A stretch of 64,000 nucleotides of DNA from Theobroma cacao. Lineage: Eukaryota; Streptophyta; Magnoliopsida; Malvales; Malvaceae. A program made the translations under genes and the position numbers. The stretch covers positions 16,004,091-16,068,090 of the forward strand of contig NC_030858.1 in assembly GCF_000208745.1 (NCBI RefSeq), read 5' to 3'. Positions 1-12,800 of this stretch are shown here, piece after piece (the first letter of the stretch is position 1; the number at the start of each line of letters is the position of its first letter). The notes under the pieces are model-generated. The model was not told where the DNA came from. It saw only the letters and a program-made list of their open reading frames with translations, and ran no database searches.

Positions 1-735
1 GGGGGAAGAATGTCTGTCGAGGCTTCGCGACGGTTGTCACGGGCTCGATGAGAGTTTCTGGTTGTGACAAAGCTCCAAAGGGGCTTCCTTTTACTTATAT
101 TATAGATTACAAATATAAAAGATATAATATTTAAAATATCTTTAAATTATTTAAAAAATTTTAAATAAATTTTTATTCTTTTATTATATTTAATCAAATT
201 TTATGTTTTTATTTTAGATTAAATAAATCTTATGACTAAAAGTTAAATAATTGTCTTTTATCAAAATATCACTTGTGATTTTTATATTATTTGGTATTGA
301 CATGACATGTTAACATATTAGAGTAGATGGTAAAATGACATGTAAACATAAATATTTGATATTTGTTACCTTTTAAGTCAATTTTACATTCGAAGTTAAA
401 AAATGACATTTTGATTAATATTAAAACTTAAAATCTATTTGTTTTAAGATAAAAATACAATCAAAGAAAAATAAAATTTATTGAATTTTGTTGAATATTA
501 TAAATATTTTTTGTGAGAGAAGAAGAAATAGAACCCATATTCTTTTCTTTGAGGATGGAGATTATCAATAATCAACAAGTAAAATAGTCAAATGTACATG
601 TTTAAAATTTTTTTAAAGCATATGTATATTTATATTTTTCAAGTCTAATTTTGTTTTATGATTTTTATATTTTAAACGATGAGTCGATACTCCTTCCTCT
701 GCAAGCTATGGAAGCAAATAGAATTGTAGCGAATT
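1..735. other. Upstream flank of LIG4, no gene seen
   Basis: The first 70 bases are GC-richer than what follows and may be the edge of something outside the window. From about 100 onward the sequence is very AT-rich. A perfect 10-base tandem repeat (gaattgtagc, twice) lies at about 722-741, just before the ligase start. The core promoter of LIG4 should lie in 500-800, but I cannot place a TATA box with confidence. Confidence 0.5.
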
Positions 736-821
736 GTAGCGGTGGGTTTCAATTTTAAAAAGTAGCTGCTTCTTCTAACAGCAAAAGAATTAGAGAAGCA
801 GAAGAAGAAGGGGAAAGAAAA

Positions 822-3800
822 ATGACGGAGGAAATCAAGTTGAGCGTGGTAGTGAGCCTCTTCTCTTGGATCCAGAAAAGCAAAACATCAGCCAAGAAGC
901 GGTCCAAGTTTCGAAAATTCCTAGACACCTTTTGCAAGCCTTCCGACTACTTCAGCGCCATGCGGCTTATCCTTCCGTCGCTGGACAGAGAGCGTGGCAC
1001 ATACGGCCTCAAGGAATCGGTGCTCGCCATCTGCCTCATTGACGCTCTTGGCATGTCCAGGGACTCCCCCGATGCTCTCCGTCTTATCAATTGGCGCAAA
1101 GGTGGTGCAAACACCGGCGCCAATGCTGGAAACTTCGCTCTTGTCGCCGCTGAGGTTCTGCAGCGTAGGCAGGGAACGGCTTCCGGTGGACTCACCATCA
1201 AGGAATTGAATGACTTGCTTGATCGCTTAGCTTCTGCTGAAAGCAGGTAATTTTCCATTTTCATTGATTCACCTAATAATAATTCGATTTTTGTGGTTCC
1301 AATTTGCTTCTTGTTTTCGCTGTTGGCTTTTTACTTCTTCCGAAGCTACTAGCAAAAATTACTATTATGTTTGGCTAAAAACGATCCAAGAGTTCAAATG
1401 TTTCATTGAGTTAAATATATTTCTTCCATATAAAACTAAAATTACTCGTGTTGTGTTATTCATAATAATAGAAACATTGAATTTCCAACAACATTAGTAT
1501 TTAATTTTATCCAAAGACATTTTTTCCCGCTTTTTCTTCAAGAATAAAAGCGTGATAATCAATCGGAGGCTAATAATTCCAACGTTATGTTTGTTACTCC
1601 TGCCTTCCCTCTGTTAGTAGTCCATCCAACTATTTTGAATTCATGGACGGTGTAGGGCTTAAACTGGTTTGTATTTGTATAAATAAGCACTTTTGGCTTC
1701 CAGAAGCAAAACACAGGTAGAAAAAAGTAATTATCAAAATGTTGTGAATGCATGACGCTGATATTTTGTTCTATCTCAACGTCTTTGACATCAGGGCCGA
1801 GAAGACAACAGTCCTTTCTTCTTTGATTAATAAGACAAATGCACAGGAAATGAAGTGGATTATCATGATAATTCTAAAAGGTACTATCAATAAGCATCTT
1901 AACTCATAAATTTTTTGTTCACTATGAAAGCTTTGATCTTTAGCTTAATTTTCTGGCAGATCTCAAGTTGGGAATTAGTGAAAAAAGCATATTTCACGAA
2001 TTTCATCCAGATGCCGAAGACTTGTTTAATGTCACATGTGACCTAAAAATGGTTTGTGAGAAGTTGAGGGATCGTAGTCAACGTCATAAGCGTCAGGTGT
2101 GTTATACATGTTGAACCAACTCTCTGAATCTCTATAAACTTATACTGTGTAGTGAATTTTTGTAGAAAGTTGGGAACTGCTTCTATCACGTTAAGTCTTT
2201 AATATCCGATGCATTTTAAATTTTTGTTGGCCTCTTGTGTTGTAAGGTTATGGCATCAGTTGAGGAGCTTTCTGTTCTGATGAAGCTTTTTGTTTCCCTT
2301 TTCTTTATCTCTTTAATTGCTTTTTTATTTTCTCATTCCTTCTCGCTCTTCTTCTCTTCTTAAGCTTCCTCATATTGGACTTAGTTTTTGGTGAGCTTAC
2401 CATTTGCAGTTGTCCTTGCCAGAATTTGTTATGTGAATATAAGTGGAATTCTTTCTATGTTTTTTTTAGAGACCAAAGGTTGATGTTCTGTGATGTGATT
2501 TGAAACTTAAGGTTGGTGAATATTGGGATATATATCGATGCTATTACACATGGAGGGCTGGTACTGTATTGGCCCTAAAATGTGGTCTCTCTCTACTGGT
2601 TTGTGGTGGGTTTTCTTATGCTGCAAAGTATGAATGAGATTTTTTGTCTTTATACTTGGGCCAAAGGGCATGGCATGGCTAGGTTAGTAGTGAAGAGAGG
2701 ATGATTGTGGCTGGCGAAGAAAGATGAGAGTGGTGGTGGAGAGGAGGATGGAGAAAGGGGCACTGAGGTTGAGAAATGAGATGTTTAACTCATGGGTTCT
2801 GTTATTGCCTTCTTTTTTTTTTTTTTTCCAATTCATTTCCTATTCCTTAATCACTTTCCTCTGCCCTTTCTCCATTTGTTTGGAATTAATTTTTCCACCG
2901 CATGGTAGCATTTTGTTTTCTTTATTTCAATTACTCATATAGGCAGCATCTCATTAAATTTAAATGTGGTAATAATTCTCTTGCAAATATTATAGAAGTT
3001 TACTTTATTTTAAAAATAGAATTTTAGGGGTTAATTACAGCCAAATAAAAATTTATGGCTCAATTGAATAGAATAGAAGTACAAGGGCTTAATTCCACAA
3101 TTCAGATCATTTTAAAGGTTTTTTTTTTCTCTTTTAGAAAGGCACATAGGAGCAAGGAAAAGTGGCACCTGCATGTGCTGGAAGAGCTTTTTTAAATCAC
3201 ATATCCTAGTATGTATTTAAGAAGTAAGTTAAATGTTGCCAAAAATGACATCTTGAATGGGAAAATGTATCATTTTCAAACTCATGGGAAAAGTCATAAT
3301 TAGGCTATATTGATCATAGTGGAATTTTTTTTCTAGTTAACCCAACAAAATATTAATATTATGTATTTGTTTAAGTGACGATAGTCTTTTTGCAGGACAT
3401 TGAGGTTGGAAAGGCTGTGCGACCGCAACTAGCTATGAGAGTCCGTGATGCAGCTGCTGCATGGAAAAAGGTTTGATTTATCATAGTTGGCTTGTGTTTC
3501 AAGAAGTGACAGCTCATCTTTGTCCCAAATATTTGGGAATTTTTTGGAGTAATAATAGCCATTATGATTTTATTCATGATGACATCATAATACAAGCTTG
3601 TTTAAGATTCTTGTTACTGTTAGTTTCTATGTGATTCTATTTATTGATTTCTCTTATCATATTTTCCTTTTTTCATTTTAAATATTTATCTATCTTAATC
3701 AATAATTTTTAGTTGTTGTCCTCTTTCATAGCTTCATGGTAAGGAGGTACTTGTTGAGTGTAAATTTGATGGCGATCGCATTCAAATCCACAAAAATGGA

Positions 3801-6800
3801 ACTGAGATACACTACTACTCCAGGTGGGTATATGTTCAACGAACTTGTTTACACCTTTATTTTTTTCCTATCTCGCATTAATATCTAAGAATTTTGAGGT
3901 TTGTATGACTGAAGTATGGCATACCTTTTTTGGTAATTGCACCTCCCCTGAAAGTGAAGATCTCATCTTCATGTCTCTTCTTCCTAAACTACCAAAATAG
4001 GAAAAAAGTGAGAAAAAAAAAGAAAAATAAAATGGTTGTTCATATGGCAATTCCCTCCAGAAAAAAGTGCTTTTCTGTTTATATGAATTTATGTGAAGAA
4101 AGGAATATTCAGTAGCTTGCTAAGCACAAGCATTTTGTAAACTCTATAAATATTCTTGTCTCTCTCTCAACAGGAATTTTCTTGATCACTCTGAATATGA
4201 GCGTGGGATGTCAAACATTATTGCACAAAATATTCTGGTTGATAGGTAAGCATTTGCTAGTTTTGTTATGGTACAACTTGTATTATTTCAGAAGATTTGT
4301 CGTTCACTTGTATTCTATTTTTCTTTCCAACAAACTCCTGTTCAGACTCCCCCTCTTCACGCTTCTTGGGCTATATATTCTAGCATACATGATTGTTTAT
4401 TTTTCCTTGTTTCTTTTATCTAAAGAATAGACCAACTTTATTTGAGTTATCTATGCTAGTACATAAAGGTAAAGTAATCATTTGATCACTGGAACTCAAA
4501 CATGTTTCTTCTTGAAAACAATAAAATCCTAGTATACCCCTTGCACAGTGGAACTCCAATGATAGAACAAGGTTGTTGAAGTCTTTCATCTCACCTACAA
4601 GACATTAATTCATTCGTGTTCTAGGGTTCTTCAATTCTCTCCATCTCCATAATCCATTTTATATCCCATTGTAAGAAGTTTTAACCTTGCTGAAAGAAAA
4701 ATAGAAAAAGGACATAGGAAACTTATAAGATATGGATGATGAGGCAAAGGACACAGCAAACTTATGAGACAACGGATGATGAAGCATTTTTAATACAAAG
4801 AGAACCAAAAAGTACATGTCAAATGAACAGCTAGATAATCAATTTTGTGGAGCTGACAGGATCTGTGCTCTATGTGAAGGACACATAGGATTGGCAGTGA
4901 AAACCTTCCCTTATAGATGTTTCCTTCTCACTAAGATCAAGTTTCTGGCTAGGTTTTTCCAGGAGAAAATCCACTGGAATTGAGAAGATGATGAGAGGTC
5001 TTGGAATTTTCTGAATTAATTTCTATATTGAAGGATTGATGAAGTTTTGTGCGCTGTTGTTGATCGTATGGCTAAGTCGCTATCCAGAAAGGTACAGGAG
5101 TGAGACAACCCTATAAATTGCTTCCTAAAGTCTTCTGGAACGGAAATATTACTGTGCTTTATGAGGAAATCTTATTGTAGCTGTTCAAGCAAAAGTCAAA
5201 TTGACGGGCCACTTGACTCTTCTGGTCACTGTAGATTTCTACCCAGTTAGCATGATTCCCAATCTATAATAACATCAAGTCTGACAATAAGCAAGTCCTG
5301 GAACAGAATGGAACTATAATCCACTCTTCAAGATTCAATGTAGATAGAGAACCTACTCAGAAGTGAAACTGATTCTATCTGAAGATAGCTCAAGTTTCAA
5401 GATGACAGTTTGGTTGTTTTGCTTCAGAAAACTGCATATGACATGGCCTTTTGCTGACTTATGAATATAAATCCTCTAACTCCAAAAGAGACTCGTTACA
5501 ATGAGAATTAAGGAACTGTATTAGAAATAGCCATATTACTGAACTTAAGTTTTTCATTCATTGCAAATGTTGCCCTCCAAGTTGAGAACCGTTGCTTGTG
5601 ACCAATAGAGGCATGAATGGCTTAAACGCACTGCAAATGTTCTTATTCTTTTTTATACTTTTAAGGCTTTGTGGCAGCAATAAATTGTGATGCTGCAACT
5701 TGGTATGGTCAAAGCAGTGACTGCTTCCAAAAAAAAGAAAAGCCCTTTCCTCCCCACAGTCCTTTTTTAAAAAAAGAAAATTTAAAAATTGAGATCCTTA
5801 AGATACCTTCATTTACGTGAAATGTTCCCCCTTGTTGCATCTTTCTCTTTCTAAATGCCTAAACTTTTCAAAGAAGCTTTTTATTAATTTTCTGTAAGTT
5901 CTCATCTTTTAGGAAAATTGGAGGTTGTATACTTATTTGTTTTTAGGATGGTATTTTTTTGAAAGTTTAAGGAAACCACTATAACCTTTTCTTCTTGTTA
6001 ACCTTCCTTCTCATAGAAGGCTAATGCTTTTTTATCTTTTCTTCAAGTTATATGAGTCTTGTGGTCCCTTAAGTTGCCTCCCTTCATTCTCATCCTCCAT
6101 TTTTGAAGAATCATTTCTGCCTTTCAGATTCTTTTGTGCTGAATAATGCTATAGATGGTTCATTTTGATGGGGTAATTGGGTAAATCTTATGATCTAATC
6201 TTACTGGTCAAAGTCAAAGGAAAGATAAGGTATTTCAGAAACCTTGCTGATTTCTTCTGGAATAAATGATTCTGGAAGTATTAGCATACTGGCAATTGTT
6301 TGAGTCTCATAAATCCTTGAAGTTCCCTTTCTTTCATTTGTCATTTCCTAGGAATTATTTCTGCTCTCTAGGTTGTTCTATGCCGAAGAATGCAGTATAT
6401 GATTCATGCTGATGGGGTAGTGCTCCTGTGATCTAATCTTCCTAGTCAAAACCAAGGGGGAAAAAAAGAGTATTCTAGAATCTTGATTGGATTTTTAAAA
6501 ACATGACTTCTAGGAAGTATTAGGGTTTTAGATTATTTTCTATATGCAATTGCTGTCAATATTTTTTGTTTTCAGGTAGAAGTAGAATGAGGTTCAACAA
6601 ACAATGACTGAAGCTGAAATAATGAAAACAATTCACTGATATGTCTTTGACCATGAGTATCCTGTGCAGGACAGAGCTAATAGTTTATTTCAAAGGGGCC
6701 ATATACCATTACTTGAAAATAGTGTAAGAAGAGGGGAAAAAGGTCATCTGGACTATGTATTATTTCTGTTTAAGTATAGTACTTTTCTAGGCAATATATC

Positions 6801-9800
6801 AATTGGTGCCTTTGGAAAGGGTGAGATTCAGTTGCATCAACAAATCCTTAAAGAGAACAATTTCTGTTAACAAAACTTTGATAAATCTTTTAATTTACAT
6901 TCACGAAATCTCAGAAGGGTTCGATTTACATATTGCTCGAGGTTTTCTTTCGATGATGCAATACAATGTTTTCCCAGATTTGTGAGGTGGTTTCCATGCA
7001 TGCTATGCCTAGTGCATATGGGACATTTCTGATGTGCATCAACTTTTTTTCCTTGGAATGTTTTATAGGTGCATACTTGATGGAGAAATGTTAGTTTGGG
7101 ATACCACTTTGAGTCGGTTTGCTGAGTTTGGATCAAATCAAGAAATAGGTTCTTTTGCTTTGTTTTTCTTATCCTCATTTTTGCTTGTCTTCTCATTTTG
7201 ATACCTCTTTATCTTGCAGAATTTATCATTATTAATGTGTTTATGACAATTATTATTTGTTGTTGACAGCCAAGGCAGCAAAAGATGGCCTTGACAGTGA
7301 CAGACAGGTTTTATGTTGTAGAGAACTTGTTTTTCTTATTACTAATTACTATTGTAGAAAAATTTTCTTGAAGTTTCATGTGTATCTTATATTTTCTTTT
7401 CTCTTTCTTTGGTGCAGTTATGCTGTATCCTTTCATGTTTGACTTGAAATTAGGTTCAGATTTTGCTTTGAAATCAGTTGATATTGTTACATGGGCCCAA
7501 AATAAATTTACTGACCTGTGTCTTTGGACATGCAAGCTTTTAAAATGACCTTGACTTGCTATGGGCTAGATGTTGCATTTGATATTCTTTATGTTGGAGA
7601 CACTAGTGTCATTCACCAGAGCTTGAAGGAACGGCATGAACTTCTTCAAAAGGTGGTGAAGCCTTTGAAGGGTCGTTTAGAGATTTTAGTGCCTTATGGT
7701 GGTCTTAATGCTCATCGCCCTCCTGGTAAAGAATACGGATAATTCAATTTCCTAGTATTTATGTTTATGTTGCATAGCTACCATATCATCAACAACAATG
7801 AGAATTGAGTATACTCTTTTCCTGTACTGGGTATTACAAATCTTTTGTTCTTCAATTTGGCCCTGATTATTTATGCAAATGCGACTTTTTCTTAAGAAAT
7901 TTTTTGATTTGGGGAAAGGGATTTGAACTGCCCTTTGAGCAGGGGAAAACATGCACTTACAATTGAGTCAAATGCTTGGGTGCATATTTCTTAAGAACAT
8001 AATTGAAGAATCTGGCCTGCCAAAATTTATAATTTTGTCCCTTTACAGAATTAGCGAGGACTTCATTTTTGTCATGTTTTAAGGCTAGAACCATGATGAT
8101 AGATGTGAGTTAGTTCATATTTGTTAATTAACATGAAAAATTATTGTTTGTGGAAAGGGGTTGTGGGGTGCAGGAGGGAGGGGTATGCTAAGAGGCTTGT
8201 GTTGGCATTGTTCCTGACTGCCGTGTCTCAGCTAAAAGAAATCATTAGAGGATAATACTTATAGAAGTGTATGCCAGGTTATATTATGTTCTTTAATCCC
8301 ATTAATTCCAATTCATTTTGGAGAAATTTCTAACAGCTTGCAGCTACTGCTGTTAGTAAAACTAAGTTTTTGGTTCACATGCAGAACCAGGCAGTAGTGT
8401 GCTCTCTGGGAAAGAAAAAGGGGGAGGGAGCAGGGGATTAGTGTCGCCATGTTGGGGAAGTTGGAGGGAGTAGGGTTGTTTATTGCCAATCTCTAGTCAC
8501 GTAGTTAACAAATGCAAATGCAGTTGGAATGTTAATGACCAATGGTTCAGTTGGTTCTGTTTTACTTCCTCTGTGAAATCTTGAAACTTCATTTCTAACT
8601 GTTTTAGTCTTAATCTGATGTTTATTTGCTGTCTTAACCTACTGCAATTGTGGGCCATTATTTATGTACTTAATGTCCTCAACATACTGTTTGGTGAATA
8701 TTGTATAGCTTGAAGGGTTTTCCCATGACTACCTGATTTGTGTGTAATATTTTCTACTTATGAGAAGAGCGGCAATCATTCCTATGCTCATCATGCAGGG
8801 GAGCCTTGTTGGTCATGTCTTGCGTACAGTGTGGATGATGTGGAGAGATTTTTCAAAGAAACGATTGAAAATAGGTCAGTCTTTTTCAAAAGCTTTTGAT
8901 ATGTATGTACGAATGTACAGACATACATATGTCTTAAATATATATATATATATATATATGAGAATTAATTGATTCTTACTTCTCTGATAATTAAATATTT
9001 TATTTAATATATAATTTCTTAATATTAATTAATGTTTTATAAAATTATATTATTAAATATGAAATTATTTGATATTTGATATTTATGTTATTCATATTTT
9101 ATATATTTATAATGCTATTATTTAAATATTATTAAATTGTGATATGATTAAATAATACCACTTAATATTATTATTAGATAATATTAAATAATATTATCAT
9201 TTGAATTATATAAAATTAACTTGTTTAAGTAAAATGAAAGGAACATTTTTGAAAGCAGAAAACAAAAAAGTAAAGAGAAAGCAATCCTAAATGCACCCTA
9301 GTTTTTCAAATAGCTTCAAATATGCATTTGGTGTTTTAAATAATTTACCTATTCTATCTATTATTAATTATTTTGTCTCATCCATCCTTATTATTATATT
9401 TTGGTTCTGATATGTTCTACTGCTTCTTATCATCTTAGGGATGAAGGTATTGTGTTAAAAGACCTTGGTTCCAAATGGGAACCAAGTGATAGAAGTGGGA
9501 AGTGGTTGAAGTTAAAGCCTGAGTACATTCATGCTGGTTCTGACTTAGATGTTCTCATTATTGGTCTGAAATATTTCTCTTTATGTTTTTGTTTCCTTTC
9601 TTGCCATCTAATGCATTTATTTCAAGACCATTAGCAATTTCTCACATGCATTTCAAGGTAATCATTTTTGGTTTTAGGAGGATATTATGGCTCTGGACGT
9701 CGAGGAGGGGAGGTTAGTTTTTTTATCCTTTTTCCTTATTTGTTTTTTCTTTTCCATACTTATTTATGTGGCACTTTTGCAGGTAGCTCAATTCTTAGTT

Positions 9801-12800
9801 GGCTTAGCAGATCGTCCAGACCCAAATGCTTATCCCAGGCGGTAGTATTTAGCTGCTTCCTCACCTCTAAGCTGCAGCTGTTCACAATTGGTTAAATTAG
9901 TGAAACACATACATATATAACATCTTGTGCATGATCACAGAAGCCTCTATGATTGCATATTGTTACTTTTAATTTTAATGTTATATATTATGGTCGATTG
10001 GCCTTGAGCTATACAACAAGTATTAGCTCTTTGCCATCTATATAAGCCCACACTCATGTATATTTGAACCTGAGACCTGAAAAAATCTTTTGTTCTAAGC
10101 ATTGAGGCGTTTGGGAGACTGCAGACGTTTGTTCCCTTCTTCAACTCCTCCCTCTCCTAGTTCCTTTGAGCCTTTATAACAAAATAGCTGGGCCTCAAAT
10201 GCTCAGAGGGCCAGTGAATAGCCTTTCACTTTCAGCTGAATGAACCTTTATGAGGTGAATACTTTGGCATAGGCATGAGACACTCGACGGGTGACTTGTA
10301 AGTTGAATGGACTCTCTCTAAGACCAATTCATGTGGAACATGATTAGTTCTGTATGCCTTGGAGGAAGAAAATTATTTCTTTTAATTTTTAATTTTTGAA
10401 ACCCTTTTCCAGAGGTAAGTATGCTACTTCAATAGGATTTAGCTAAGTTGGATGTTGTGCCTAAGTGGACACCCTGATAGTTAAAACTTGAGACAGCAAC
10501 TACGAGGTTTTAGGTTTGAATCTTGGGTGGGGAGGATGGGGTTTTATGCAATGGGAGAGAGCTACCACTCTTTTTTGTAGCTTAACCGCAATGGTCTTTT
10601 GCATGTACCATAAAAGGAAACACCAGTATTGGGATGTTATCTATTAAACAATCTTAACATCAATTATCATAATGATATCTTATTTCAATTATTTAATTTA
10701 CTTATTCTTGATTGATATGAATTTTTAATATGAATTACAAAGTGGAATTTATAAAACTAGAATTTTTGAATATAACTGTATATTCAATATAATATTGCTA
10801 GAAAATAACAAATATTCTTTTTAATAATTTTATAATTCATAGGAAGTTTGTAAGTTGGTCCTCATCAATTGACAGTGCCATTATCTTGAGTAACCTAGAC
10901 TAGACTAAACTCAAATAAATCTGCATCCAGGCTTCAGCTGTTGTTAACAATGACAATTAAATCCTTCTTGATATTTTTAAGTGTTTTTCCATGCAATATT
11001 AAAAAACCTGAATAATCATAAGAGAGGTTTGTTCACTAGGCATAATCTGCCAACTATCTAATCAGGTCCTTTTGTTGCAGATTTGTATCCTTCTGCAGAG
11101 TTGGTACTGGGCTGGCTGATGATGAATTGGAAGCTGTTGTAAACAAATTGAAGCCTTATTTTAGGTACCTTTCAGGTAAACTAGATCTTAGGAGAAGATG
11201 GTTGCTTCCATTGTTGAATGAGCTGTACTTAATAGCCATGGAAGTGACAAATAGCTTTTGCAGTGAGCGTAACTACCACTCGCTGGCCTTATGACCTTAG
11301 GAAACAAAAATCAACCTTGTTAATAATGTTTACTACTTAAAATTGCTTTGTTTAAGGCTCAGTGTGGCCTTGAGTATCATGTATCCAGCTGATGAAATTC
11401 AGGATAGACACACATGCATGCATGGACATACGTATTGATGAGATTATGCTTGAATCAAACAACCAGGGATGAATTCCTTGACTATGTCACAATCTGGAAA
11501 AAGACATACTCTTAACTGAGAATCTTAGGTTGTTCCTCTTTTTTTTTAATCTGGGGAGACTTATTTATATGATTTACTTACCTGTTATGTTGTCTCAGGA
11601 AATATGAATACCCAAAGAAGACGCAACCTAGTTTTTATCAAGTTACAAATAACTCAAAAGAGAGACCTGATGTTTGGATTGAAAGCCCGGAGAAGTTAGC
11701 ATTTCTTTATTGTGCTCTTATGCTGGGAAAATTGTTGGTTTTTGGTAGCAATGTTTACTCTTTATGTTCTATTTCTTGTTGCAGATCAATCATTCTTTCT
11801 ATCAACAGTGATATCCGGACCATAAGGTCTGAGGTGTGTCTTTATAGCCATTATTATTTAATTTATATTTTGCACAAGCAACAGAAATAAAATCTAACTC
11901 TAGTTCTTGGTCTTTACTTTTTTCCTGGTTTCATTTAATTGTTTTGCAACTTTTCTCTTACATATGTTTATTTATGTTTTGTTTGATTTTTTCAGGTATT
12001 TGCTGCACCATACAGCCTGAGATTTCCACGTATCGATAGAGTGAGATATGACAAGCCTTGGCATGAGTGCCTTAATGTGCAATGTAAGGGTTTATATAAA
12101 ATTGTTGCACCATTAATGAATTTCTCCTATTGAGGCTAATAATATGTCCTTTTTGTAAATTACTTTTTTTGTTTCAGCATTTGTAGAACTTGTGCATTCA
12201 AGTAATGGTACCACTCAGAAAGGGACAGTACAGGGAGATGTGCAAGATGGTAAATCAAGACACAAGGAACACACTAGAAAGGCAGAGAAAAAGGCTGTCT
12301 CAATCGTTCCTTCTCATTTTATTCAAACTGACACATCTAGTGTGAAGGGGGAAACCTTAATATTTACAAATCTTATTTTTTGTATCCTTCAATGGGATTG
12401 CTTAGTTAGCTGTTTCATTATCTTCTATGTCCTCTCTGTGTGTGTGTATTTATTTGTGTGCATGTGTGTGTCTCTTACTCTCTCCCTCCTTCCTTTTTCT
12501 ACAAATTTCTTCTCTCCCCCGTTTCCCCAACTTTTCAAGATTCTGCTTCCTTAGCAAACTTATATAAGCAAATAATGATTGGATTTTCGTATACATTCCC
12601 TTACAAAAATGATGGTCTTATTAGGTGCTGATAACTTTGATATACCATTAACGGACCTGACATTTATACTCACATGGTGTACTGCAAAATCCACCCTTTA
12701 AAGTTTTATTATTTAACTTGCCTTGACATGTACAGACTTTGTTAATGTGCCTACAACCTATTCTCTTGATTCATTTCACAAAATTATTGTGGAGCATGGG

